Shown here: piece after piece, positions 23,742 to 33,051 of the stretch
How the letters are laid out: each line of letters starts with the position of its first letter
How positions within the stretch are numbered: position 1 is the first letter of the stretch
NCBI GenBank assembly: GCA_031963045.1
Contig: JASSUK010000043.1
Coordinates: 45,659 to 109,658, forward strand
DNA: 64,000 nucleotides
DNA from: JASSUD01 sp031963045
GTDB lineage: Bacteria > Pseudomonadota > Gammaproteobacteria > Burkholderiales > Burkholderiaceae
Direction of reading: 5' to 3'
Notes under the pieces: generated by a model
Told to the model about the DNA's origin: nothing
Seen by the model: only the letters and a program-made list of their open reading frames with translations
Database searches by the model: none
Made by a program: the position numbers and the translations under genes

Positions 23742-26700
23742 ATGCTCACTGTGCTGTATTCCAATAGTTATGAAGTGCTCGAGCATGCATTGCTGGAGCA
23801 CTTAAACACGCCTGCTGATGTTGCAGCTGGCGTAGAGGAAGGCCAAGCGAGAGGGTGGGTGAGTTGGGCTGAGTCTGTGGTGGTGCCTAATAGAGGATGT
23901 CGGCATCGTTTAGAGCAGGCTATTGCTAGGCGCTATGGAATTTGCGCGCATATAGATTTTCCGTTTTTGGCCTCGTGGCTGTGGACGCAAATGGCATGCG
24001 TGGTGGAGCGTCCTGCACCCCGTGTATTTTCGCCAGAATCTTTAGTGTGGGCGGTGTATTGTCTTTTAGACCCCGCAACTTTGGATGTAGAGGCGGCCGA
24101 TTCGCCCATGGCGCGGTTACACGCCTATGTAACTGCAGCAGATGATCGCTCTCGTTATAGCTTGGCTCGCCGTATTTCCGCTCTTTTTGATCGTTATCTT
24201 ACCCTTCGCCCAGATTGGTTATCAGCTTGGCAACGCGAGGGGGTGCAGCCTATTTCATCCACCCTAAAAACATTACATGCTCACCCTGATGCCCGTTGGC
24301 AAGCTGTGCTGTGGCGTAATCTTTGTGAGAATTTGGGTGCGGACAATGCACCTTCTATGCAAATAGAGCGTTTTTTGGAACAAGTGCGCCTTACCGGTTT
24401 TTCTCCTCCTAAGCAGGCTTGGCCTGCACGCGCGAGTCTTTTTGTACTGCCTGATATATCGCCTCTACATTTGACGATAATAGGAGAGTTGGCGCGCTGG
24501 ATAGATATTCGCCTGTATGTATTAAATCCATGCAAAGAGTATTGGTATGACCATATAGAAACCGGCAATAGTCTGTTGGCGCATTGGGGGAGACACACGC
24601 AGCGTTATTTGCGTCGATTGCAGGATTTCACGCAGGCAGCCTCTGCTACCGATGCTGCATTTTATATGGATCACACTGAGCCAACAGGGTTAGCGACACT
24701 TAAAAACGCAGTACTAAATTTGCAGGCCTATCCGTCTTTTTTAGCACCTCCTAAAACAGAATCAGCCCACTCTATTGAAACGGCAGCAGCACATCCTGCA
24801 TTAGGAATGGAAGTGCATAGTTGCCACAGTCTGATGCGGCAGCTAGAGGTATTGCATAACCGGCTACTTCAGCAATTCTCAAAAGATCCCAGCTTGCAAC
24901 CTTCTGACGTGCTGGTTGTGCTGCCTGATATCGCTAGTGCTATCCCACTTATTGATGCTGTTTTTAGTACGGCACAGGGGGCTAGGCATATTCCGTATCG
25001 TCATATTGGCGCTTCTTCTTTTTATAGCAATCCGATTGCGCAGGTTTTTGTGCAGTTGCTAATGCTGGCAGAGCAAGAGGTTACGCTTTCAGATCTATTT
25101 GAATGGTTGCATGTCGATGCATTTGCAGCACGCTATGGAATAGCGCTTAGTCAGCTTGAGACGCTTGAAGGGTGGTTACACGCAGCAGGAGCCGTGCGAG
25201 GCTTAGGTGCGCTAGAAACTTTAGATGCCCACGAGGATAGTCAGCCAACGCATATTAGCCCTCGAGGAGTGACTTTTTCTGATGCATTAATGCGTTTAGT
25301 TTTGGGATATGCATTGCCTGAAGGTGGGCAGCCTATGCAGGGATGGTTGCCGGTTATTGCTGCACACAAAGGCATGCTCGCGCCCGCAAGTTTCTCTGAA
25401 AACCCTTGGGAGAGTGTGCATACCCAGCCTGAATTACTAGGTGCGCTCATCGCATTGTGCGATGCGCTGAATGCGTTTTCGCAAGCGCTTGCCATTGGAC
25501 GTACGCCAGCCCAGTGGCACGCTGTACTATTAAAGGCGCTAGAACAATTTTTTGCTCCCGATCCAGCCGATTCCAGTTATCTCAAGGAGATATACACGGC
25601 GCTCTATGATTTGACAGAGGCCATGTCTGAAGGCGCGCCAGATGCCGTATTGAGTGCCACAGTAGTGCGCGAAGCATTGCAAATGCAACTCGATGCAAAA
25701 GTGCGCACAGAGCCTGCAGGGGGAGGGGTCACTTTTTCAGATCGTACTGCGCATCAAAGCATACCGTATCGTGTGATTGCGTTGATTGGAATGGATGCAG
25801 GGGTCTGGCCTAGTGTTGCTAGCGTAGATGAATTTGATTTGATAGCGGCTTTTCCACGTATGGGGGATAGAGCGGGTAGAGAAGAAGAGCGCGCGTTATT
25901 TTTAGAATATGTATTAGCAGCCCAAGATCTTTTGCTGATTACCTATACAGGGCGTAGCTTAAAAGATGATAGCGCTTTACCGCCTGCAGTTCCCGTAGAT
26001 ACGTTGCTAGATTACCTAAGTCGCGCAGCATGCGGTGAGCATGCTTCTCCTGATCAATTGGATGCTGCTCGTCAGCGTTTTATTACTTTGCACCCCCTAC
26101 ACCCTTTTTCTGCTGCGTATTTTTCAGAGCCATCATCGAGTCAGAATATGGATATGCAGGATAGGGATCGCAAAGTGAATACGCTCTCTACCTATGACTC
26201 TCAACATGCTGATATTGCTGCTGCGCTGGCTTTGCCCATAGCGAACAAAAAGCAACAGCCTTTTTTCTCTTCCACACCCAGTAATACGTCTATTGCGGAA
26301 AAAGCGCCTGAACAAAGTCTATATTTTGATCGAGTATTGCGCTTTTGGAAGCATCCTATGCGGTCCTTATTGCTAGACCATTGGGCTATTGCTTTTCCAT
26401 TTTTATCAGCCCGTACAGAAGAGCAGGCACAATGTAGCGGGGAATCCGTGGTTGCAGACTGGCGGGCCAAAGCCATGCTGGCTGAAAAAGTATTGCCCGT
26501 CTTGCTCGATATGCCAAAGAGGGCGCATCTACACAAAGAAGAAGAGGCTTATAACCCACATTCTGCTGCTGCAGAAAAAATACAGCAGCAGGCCCTACAT
26601 ATTGCACATGCCTGCCCAGGTTGGCCTAGCGGTGTACTTGGAGATTTAGCATGCGTAAAAGAGGTGGCTTTACTTAAGGCCTATGCTGATCGTGTGTTAC

Positions 26701-27392
26701 ATGCACAAAACGGCACGCCCTATTCGCTTGCTTTTGAATTAAATCTGGAATGCGCCTCCTTTTCTTCTTCTATTAGCCATTTTCTGAAAGAATTTCTCGC
26801 CGACCATCCCGCGCATACGATCTCTTATGGTGTGGATGCCTCATTGAAGCTAAGTGGGTTGTTGGAAGGCATTACCCCGCACGGCCTAGTACTCTACCGC
26901 TATGGTAGCGCTACTGCGCGCGATTATTTATCGGCGTGGCTGCATCATTTGGTCTTATGTACGCTGGCACCTGTTGGGGTAGAACACCGTACCCTATGGG
27001 TGGGGAAAGGGGAGATGGGGGAGGTGGGGCAAAGTAATGAAGATAGGCCAGCCTCCTTTGAGGATACGCGCGCCTACTTTAGTTTTAGTGCAGTAGAAGA
27101 CGCGCCCGCACGTTTGGCCGAATTATTGGCGCTATACCAAGCGGGTTGTTTGAAACCTTTGCCTTTTTTCCTGAAAAGTGCGTTAGCGCAGGCCACGCAA
27201 GGCACTTTTGCAGCGCATCAAATATGGCAAGGTAATGCCCGCATTCCAGGGGAATCGGAAGATCCCTATCTGAAATTAAGCCTGCGTGGGGAAAAAGAAT
27301 GGGAGACTACGTTATCCCCCTCTTTCTCTATCTTGGCTGATGCAGTTTTTAGTCCCTTGCTAGCAGCGCTGTCTTGTCATAATGGGCCATGA
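23742..27392 (+). CDS. recC: Exodeoxyribonuclease V gamma subunit RecC
   Basis: This 1216-residue protein is the Chi-recognition and strand-splitting subunit of RecBCD. It is a structural relative of a UvrD-like helicase without a working ATPase site. Family features include VLYSNSYEVLEHAL at the N-terminus, the DLFEWLHVDAFAARYGI stretch in the middle, and REEERALFLEYVLAAQDLLL followed by ITYTGRSLKDD in the C-terminal half. The nuclease-like C-terminal domain follows (LRFWKHPMRSLLLDHW). It is somewhat longer than E. coli RecC. It opens the recombination operon; recB follows only after an inserted ankyrin gene. Confidence 0.93.
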   Translation: MLTVLYSNSYEVLEHALLEHLNTPADVAAGVEEGQARGWVSWAESVVVPNRGCRHRLEQAIARRYGICAHIDFPFLASWLWTQMACVVERPAPRVFSPESLVWAVYCLLDPATLDVEAADSPMARLHAYVTAADDRSRYSLARRISALFDRYLTLRPDWLSAWQREGVQPISSTLKTLHAHPDARWQAVLWRNLCENLGADNAPSMQIERFLEQVRLTGFSPPKQAWPARASLFVLPDISPLHLTIIGELARWIDIRLYVLNPCKEYWYDHIETGNSLLAHWGRHTQRYLRRLQDFTQAASATDAAFYMDHTEPTGLATLKNAVLNLQAYPSFLAPPKTESAHSIETAAAHPALGMEVHSCHSLMRQLEVLHNRLLQQFSKDPSLQPSDVLVVLPDIASAIPLIDAVFSTAQGARHIPYRHIGASSFYSNPIAQVFVQLLMLAEQEVTLSDLFEWLHVDAFAARYGIALSQLETLEGWLHAAGAVRGLGALETLDAHEDSQPTHISPRGVTFSDALMRLVLGYALPEGGQPMQGWLPVIAAHKGMLAPASFSENPWESVHTQPELLGALIALCDALNAFSQALAIGRTPAQWHAVLLKALEQFFAPDPADSSYLKEIYTALYDLTEAMSEGAPDAVLSATVVREALQMQLDAKVRTEPAGGGVTFSDRTAHQSIPYRVIALIGMDAGVWPSVASVDEFDLIAAFPRMGDRAGREEERALFLEYVLAAQDLLLITYTGRSLKDDSALPPAVPVDTLLDYLSRAACGEHASPDQLDAARQRFITLHPLHPFSAAYFSEPSSSQNMDMQDRDRKVNTLSTYDSQHADIAAALALPIANKKQQPFFSSTPSNTSIAEKAPEQSLYFDRVLRFWKHPMRSLLLDHWAIAFPFLSARTEEQAQCSGESVVADWRAKAMLAEKVLPVLLDMPKRAHLHKEEEAYNPHSAAAEKIQQQALHIAHACPGWPSGVLGDLACVKEVALLKAYADRVLHAQNGTPYSLAFELNLECASFSSSISHFLKEFLADHPAHTISYGVDASLKLSGLLEGITPHGLVLYRYGSATARDYLSAWLHHLVLCTLAPVGVEHRTLWVGKGEMGEVGQSNEDRPASFEDTRAYFSFSAVEDAPARLAELLALYQAGCLKPLPFFLKSALAQATQGTFAAHQIWQGNARIPGESEDPYLKLSLRGEKEWETTLSPSFSILADAVFSPLLAALSCHNGP

Positions 27393-27531
27393 TTAGCCCT
27401 GGTTTTTGTAGTGCAAAATAGATTGTCTACTTCTTTTTTATGCTAGCTGCATGACCCCATGAGAGAGAGGTACACGTTGTTCAATAGGCTGAACTATTTT
27501 GTCCAAAATATCATTCACTACACCCGCTTGC

Positions 27532-29193
27532 ATGCAAAATGCACGTAGCGCTTTCTCTTCTACACAAGCCGCAATATCTAATAAAAATGCGCAGCCAATT
27601 GGCTGCATATCGTACCCTCCTACTTTGTCTTGCCTAGATCCTAGCCACAGCATAAACCGTTTACCGAATGAGATATGGTTATGCATCTTAGATTGTCTCT
27701 CGCTGCATGACACACTGCATTTCTCAGTAACGAGTTCATTTATCTATTGGATTGTTTGGCAGTCATGCAGTACGCGGCTTTGTGCTTTGTACCCTTTTCC
27801 TGGCTTAGATAATTTCATACCATCTAGGGCATCCTTAGAAAGTTTGCCTAGCAAAGTTATGGACCCCATAAAGAGCAATCGCTTAGCGATGTTGCAAACT
27901 ATTAACCATGCTTTTTCAAATAATAGGCAAGTTAAAGCTGCACGGGCCCTCATAGCTTCTGAAGCATTTCAGATCGCCTATAAAAAAACGGACTTTAGCA
28001 AGTTAGTAGATCATTTTTTTTCAGACAAGACGCGGAAAAACAAAACCCATCACTGTGCCAATGTGAGGCAGTTATTGTCAGGTGAAAAAGAAATAACTGC
28101 ACAAGATTTAATCGATCTGAAGCTGTGCACCAAAGAGGCCTTCATAGATATCATAGCCATAGAGCCATTACTCAATTTGCCTTTATCACCTGCCAAACAA
28201 AATTTTTTTCGCCAGAATCTCGTTGATATGCTTATCCAAGATAGAGTGCACCTGTGGCAGGTGCACTCTTTTATGCAGATTGATGATGACTGTATCGAAC
28301 AGGGCTTGGTTAAAACCTATAGGCAATCTATAACTGCTACAAATGGCCGTAAGGCTATAAACTTAGATCGGATGCTGCAAAGCAATATGTTTACCCGTGC
28401 CCATATATATGACGATGCGCACTTACATCCTATAGCGATGGCTGCCTGGAGTGGCAATCTAGGTTTAGTAAAAAAATGGGTTTCGGCAGGCATGCCTATC
28501 GATCATGAAGGAGGATGCAGAGTAGGAGGGTTGCATATTGCCTCGACGCTAGCGGATACCTCTATATTGGTATATTTGCTAGAACCGCAACATAAAAAAA
28601 ATAGCAATGCGCAAGATCAACAAGGATGCACGCCATTACATAGAGCTATCGATGCAGGGCAACTCGAAGCCGTGAAACTATTGTGTCAACATAATGTGAA
28701 GATGGATGTGCAAGATAAATATGGCGATACCCCATTACATTTAGCGGTCGCAGAAGGATATATGGATATAATTGTGTGGTTGTTTAGTATATTATCCACG
28801 CAGCAAAAAATGGCCTATTTAATATTACAAAATACAAAAGGGTATACACCATTACATTATGCTATAGCCCTCCAAAGATTGGATATAGTCCAATTTTTTA
28901 TGCGTCAATTCGTATCTTTAGAAAAAATAGCGCTTTTAAAAAATTTAAATCTATGTGGACATACCCTGTTGCATTATGCAATCGTAGTAGATCGAATAGA
29001 TATTCTCCAAGCTTTTATCCAAGATCTTACTAACCAAGAAAAAATAGAGCTGTTGAACACACAGGATAAAGAAGGGGATATCCTATTAAATTATGTGGTG
29101 GCTGCAGAGCAAAAAAGCATCGTTGAATGTTTCTTAGGTACACTCACTGAGTTAGAAAAATTAGAGCTTATGAAAAGTGTTTCATCGAAATAA
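27532..29193 (+). CDS. F-box and ankyrin repeat protein inserted between recC and recB
   Basis: I start at the ATG at 27532 (553 residues). A TTG at 27499 is possible, and an in-frame TGA at 27490 limits the frame. An F-box-like motif lies near residues 42-82 (INRLPNEIWLCILDCLSL). Ankyrin repeats run from about residue 300 to 530, with clear units QGCTPLHRAIDAGQLEAVKL, YGDTPLHLAVAEGYMDIIVW and a GYTPLHYAIALQRLDIV unit. It belongs to the same family as the genes at 6128, 8308 and 10968. It runs in the same direction as recC and recB and ends only 13 bases before the recB start, so it is probably co-transcribed with them. Its role is likely host-directed and unrelated to recombination. Confidence 0.85.
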   Translation: MQNARSAFSSTQAAISNKNAQPIGCISYPPTLSCLDPSHSINRLPNEIWLCILDCLSLHDTLHFSVTSSFIYWIVWQSCSTRLCALYPFPGLDNFIPSRASLESLPSKVMDPIKSNRLAMLQTINHAFSNNRQVKAARALIASEAFQIAYKKTDFSKLVDHFFSDKTRKNKTHHCANVRQLLSGEKEITAQDLIDLKLCTKEAFIDIIAIEPLLNLPLSPAKQNFFRQNLVDMLIQDRVHLWQVHSFMQIDDDCIEQGLVKTYRQSITATNGRKAINLDRMLQSNMFTRAHIYDDAHLHPIAMAAWSGNLGLVKKWVSAGMPIDHEGGCRVGGLHIASTLADTSILVYLLEPQHKKNSNAQDQQGCTPLHRAIDAGQLEAVKLLCQHNVKMDVQDKYGDTPLHLAVAEGYMDIIVWLFSILSTQQKMAYLILQNTKGYTPLHYAIALQRLDIVQFFMRQFVSLEKIALLKNLNLCGHTLLHYAIVVDRIDILQAFIQDLTNQEKIELLNTQDKEGDILLNYVVAAEQKSIVECFLGTLTELEKLELMKSVSSK

Positions 29194-29206
29194 AAGGAGT
29201 CCATGT

Positions 29207-32200
29207 GTGCAAGAGCTAGAGGTATTTACCTGTCCATTAGAAGGCGTGAGCCACATAGAGGCCTCTGCAGGTACGGGTAAAACATGGACGATTTGCGCAT
29301 TATATATACGCTTGCTATTAGAAAAAGGGCTGAGCGTCGATGCTATTTTAGTGGTGACCTTTACGCGGGCTGCTACGGCAGAGCTTCAATGCAGAATCCG
29401 TGCGCGTTTAACGCAAGTATTGCATGTGCTTAATGACGTAAAAGCCAGGGAAGGAGCTACAGGTATACCTTATGAGGCAACGGGCGATGCGTTTATAGAC
29501 GCGCTTTTAACGCAAGTGGTGGGTGTGCGCGTATCGTATGAAGAGGCGCGTTTGCGGGTAGAGCAAGGCATACAGAGTTTTGATCAAGCAGCGATTTGTA
29601 CGATTCATGGATTTTGTCAGCGCGCACTGCAAGAAATGCCATTTTCCGCCATGCAACCCTTTGAATGGACATTGAGCGAAGAGGATGAAGCGCTGCGTCT
29701 GGAAGAAGCTTTGGCTTTTTGGCGCCAGTATATTGAGCCAGCAGCGGAGCATTACCCAGGTTTTTGTACCTGGCTCTTAGCACAAGGCGCTAGTTTGCAG
29801 AGTTTAGATCAAGAGCTCAAAAAGCGGCTGCGCAAACCTTTAGCAGAGGTGAAGTTTCCTTCTTTGGATACGGTTGGCACTGAGCTTACGTCTTTATTAG
29901 AGCACAGCCTGGCGCTGCAAAGTGATCTTGCCGATAGTTTTAAGCAGGCTCGAGCACTCTGGCAACAAGAAGAGACAACCCTGTTTGCACTATTAAATGA
30001 TGCGCTCCCTGATTTGCATGGTCGGTTTTATACCCCTCATACATTAGCAAAAGCACGGTCAGCATGGGCGCAGTTTTTTGCCCAATCCCCTCCTTATACT
30101 GCGCCGGAAGTTAAAAGCACCTTACTCAGTAGCACGGTTCTGGCCTCCTACACTAAAAAAAATAAACCTGTACCTCAACATACATTTTTTACCCAGGCCG
30201 ATGCCTTGCAAAAGCAGCTGCAAGTACTAGAAGCTACCTATGCTAAGGCATGGCTCAGTGTATTGCGTATATGGCTTATAGAAGGGCCAAAAGCATTGGA
30301 AATGCGCAAGCAAACGCAAGGGCTTATATCGTTTGATGGTTTATTAAACACGCTACATCAAGTATTGCAGACTCAGCCCGATTTAATACGCGCATTAAGG
30401 CTTCGCTATCACGCAGCTCTTATTGATGAATTTCAGGACACCGACCCGGTGCAGTGGTCTATTTTTCAGACTATTTTTGTTGAAACAGAAAAGCAGGAAA
30501 CGGCTTTTGATTCAATCCAGACACTGGCGCCGATAGAGAACCGCCCTTTATTTTTAGTAGGGGATCCTAAACAGGCGATATATAGTTTCCGCTCAGCAGA
30601 TTTGTATACTTACCTAGCTGCGCGTGATAGTGCACAGGCATGCTATACATTAGGAACCAATCAACGCTCTACAGAGGCTTTAGTTACTGCTTGCAACCAG
30701 CTTTTTACTCGGCATCCAGAGGCCTTTATACAAGAAGGCCTTAGTTACCAGGCAGTTATTGCAGGGGCCGCACAACGTTTGGGGCAAAGCACAGAAGCGG
30801 GCCTATGGGTTTGGATGCTGCCCGAAGAACCTCTTTTATCCAAACAACTTGCTATGCAAGCCGCAGCACTTGCATGCGCTGCGCAAATAGCGCAATTGCT
30901 TACTGTTGGCGACCCAGCATTGCCGCGTCTGACTCCCAATAATATCGCTGTACTGGTTAAAACCCATGCACAAGGCCATTTTATGAAGCAGGTTTTGGCA
31001 CGATGGGGCATTGCTAGCGTTGAAATGACACAGGCTTGTGTGCTCAATAGCCGCACAGCACAAGAACTAGAATATGTAATGCGCGCAATCTACGCGCCTC
31101 AAAATATAAAGTGCTTACGTGCTGCGCTTTCTCTAGATTGGTTTGGGCTAGATGCTAATACACTGACTCCATCGGTAGACGCAGCGGCTGCTTGGATCGA
31201 ACGCTTTCTACGCTACAAAACCTTGTGGGAAAAAAAGGGGTGGGCACTCATGTGGAGAACCCTGACCCAAGAGCTTGGAATATTGCCGCGTATTGCTGCA
31301 GATCAAGATGGTGAGCGGCGTTTAACGGATCTGGCGCATATCAACGAGCTGATCGTTATGTATGCTGCGCATAGTCTGCGCGGTAAAAGTACCTTAAGCG
31401 CTGTGATGCGATGGTTTATCAAAGAGCGCTATGCCGCGCATAGTGACCCTGATCAAACACAGCTGCGTTTGGAATCAGATCGCGAATGCGTACAAATATT
31501 GACTATCCATCGCGCTAAAGGTTTGGAATATGACGTGGTATTTTGCCCTTTCCTGAACGAAGGCAGTTTGCGCGCACGGAGTAGTGTGGGTCGCTTGCCT
31601 CAGGCACGGGAATACCACGATGAAACTGGGCAAGCTGTATTAGATTACCGCTTTGCAGGCTGTGGATCGGATGCTAGTACCGACCTTCCTGAAGAAAGTG
31701 TCATTGAAGCAGCGCAATTACAGGCTATGGGCGCTGAAGCAGCCCGTTTGATCTATGTTGCGTTAACGCGGGCCGTATATCGCTGCTATATAGTAGCGGG
31801 GCTCTACACCAGCGGCCAAGGAAGCGGCACCAAAGAAGCGCGACAAAGCATGCTGAACTGGCTAGTGGCAGGGCCAGAGGAGTTAACGCATTTTTATGCG
31901 TGGATGAAAAAGCCCCCAGAAGCAAAAACCATACTCAATGCTTGGCAAACCCTCTCAAGCAAAGCTATTACACTGGTAGATATACCGCATCCTCATGTCG
32001 ATGAGATGGAGCGCATGAGTGAAAATCTGGTCGAAGCACTTCGCCAGCACACATTGTGTGCAACTCCGAGCGCCCAGCATGCACAGCGTTTGCTCTATGG
32101 CGCAGGTGAAGTGGGAAAAATTACCAGTTTTAGTAAGCTCACTCAAAACTTGCCTTTTACACCAGCAGAACACGCAGATCCCACCGCTGTGGATAAAGTG

Positions 32201-33049
32201 CTTGAGCCCCAGTTTGATGTGAGCGTTGATGAAGACGATATTTTACATTTCCCGCGAGGCGCAGCAGCAGGGGAGTGTTTGCATCGATTATTTGAACTTG
32301 CAGATTTTGCAAAGCCTTCTGGCTGGCCCGATTGCATACAACGTGCCCTATCTGGGTCTTTTTCTCCATTATTTCATCGGGGTACCTCTGAGCAGACCAG
32401 TAAGCATTGGCCTGCAATGATGATGCGTGTATTACAGGATGTGACGCATACCCCTCTAGAATGGGTTGCACCAGATTTTACGATAGCTAAGCTGACTCCT
32501 TCCCAGCAACGCACAGAGTTTGAATTTCTTTTCCCAGCAACCATCAACGCAGCAAAATTGGCCCCGATTTTTGCAAACCATGGATATGAAGACTTGGCTG
32601 ACCTTGTAGAGAGCGCCCCTGTATTCGATTTTGCACAGGCTGCTGTATCAGATGCCAGCGCGCATATAGCAGGTGAATCTTCGCTTTATCCAGGATATGT
32701 GCGTGGATTTATCGATTTGGTATTTGAGTATGCAGGGCGCTTTTGGATAATAGACTGGAAGTCTAATGATCTGGGCCGCGAGCCTGGTAATTACACCCGT
32801 GCAGCATTGCGCCGCGCCATGATTGCCCACCGCTATCATGTGCAAGCAGGGCTGTATACTTTAGCGCTACACCGCTATTTAAAACATACCGTACCAAACT
32901 ATCGCTATGAAACGCATTTTGGCGGTTATTTATATATCTTTGTGCGAGGTATGCGTCCTACTTGGAAATACGATGAACAAGTATGCGGGGTATATGCCGA
33001 TACACCCCATCCAAATTTTATAGAAGCCTTAGATCAGGCATTATCATAA
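29207..33049 (+). CDS. recB: Exodeoxyribonuclease V beta subunit RecB
   Basis: I place the start at GTG 29207, seven bases after AAGGAG; an upstream GTG at 29177 is less likely. The 1280-residue product is the 3'-5' helicase and nuclease subunit of RecBCD. Helicase motifs: ASAGTGKTWT near residue 20, LIDEFQDTDPVQW near 405, FLVGDPKQAIYSFRSAD near 450, TIHRAKGLEYDVVF near 770 and YVALTRAVYRCY near 850. The C-terminal nuclease has GECLHRLFE, GFIDLVFEYAG and IIDWKSNDLG with the metal-binding Asp residues and catalytic Lys, then YHVQAGLYTLALHRYL. All key residues are present. It precedes recD by two bases. Confidence 0.95.
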   Translation: MQELEVFTCPLEGVSHIEASAGTGKTWTICALYIRLLLEKGLSVDAILVVTFTRAATAELQCRIRARLTQVLHVLNDVKAREGATGIPYEATGDAFIDALLTQVVGVRVSYEEARLRVEQGIQSFDQAAICTIHGFCQRALQEMPFSAMQPFEWTLSEEDEALRLEEALAFWRQYIEPAAEHYPGFCTWLLAQGASLQSLDQELKKRLRKPLAEVKFPSLDTVGTELTSLLEHSLALQSDLADSFKQARALWQQEETTLFALLNDALPDLHGRFYTPHTLAKARSAWAQFFAQSPPYTAPEVKSTLLSSTVLASYTKKNKPVPQHTFFTQADALQKQLQVLEATYAKAWLSVLRIWLIEGPKALEMRKQTQGLISFDGLLNTLHQVLQTQPDLIRALRLRYHAALIDEFQDTDPVQWSIFQTIFVETEKQETAFDSIQTLAPIENRPLFLVGDPKQAIYSFRSADLYTYLAARDSAQACYTLGTNQRSTEALVTACNQLFTRHPEAFIQEGLSYQAVIAGAAQRLGQSTEAGLWVWMLPEEPLLSKQLAMQAAALACAAQIAQLLTVGDPALPRLTPNNIAVLVKTHAQGHFMKQVLARWGIASVEMTQACVLNSRTAQELEYVMRAIYAPQNIKCLRAALSLDWFGLDANTLTPSVDAAAAWIERFLRYKTLWEKKGWALMWRTLTQELGILPRIAADQDGERRLTDLAHINELIVMYAAHSLRGKSTLSAVMRWFIKERYAAHSDPDQTQLRLESDRECVQILTIHRAKGLEYDVVFCPFLNEGSLRARSSVGRLPQAREYHDETGQAVLDYRFAGCGSDASTDLPEESVIEAAQLQAMGAEAARLIYVALTRAVYRCYIVAGLYTSGQGSGTKEARQSMLNWLVAGPEELTHFYAWMKKPPEAKTILNAWQTLSSKAITLVDIPHPHVDEMERMSENLVEALRQHTLCATPSAQHAQRLLYGAGEVGKITSFSKLTQNLPFTPAEHADPTAVDKVLEPQFDVSVDEDDILHFPRGAAAGECLHRLFELADFAKPSGWPDCIQRALSGSFSPLFHRGTSEQTSKHWPAMMMRVLQDVTHTPLEWVAPDFTIAKLTPSQQRTEFEFLFPATINAAKLAPIFANHGYEDLADLVESAPVFDFAQAAVSDASAHIAGESSLYPGYVRGFIDLVFEYAGRFWIIDWKSNDLGREPGNYTRAALRRAMIAHRYHVQAGLYTLALHRYLKHTVPNYRYETHFGGYLYIFVRGMRPTWKYDEQVCGVYADTPHPNFIEALDQALS

Positions 33050-33051
33050 CC

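Noticed and set aside
27438..27713. A 91-codon minus-strand frame at the start of the inserted ankyrin gene
   Set aside because: It is antisense to the F-box/ankyrin coding sequence and has no support of its own.
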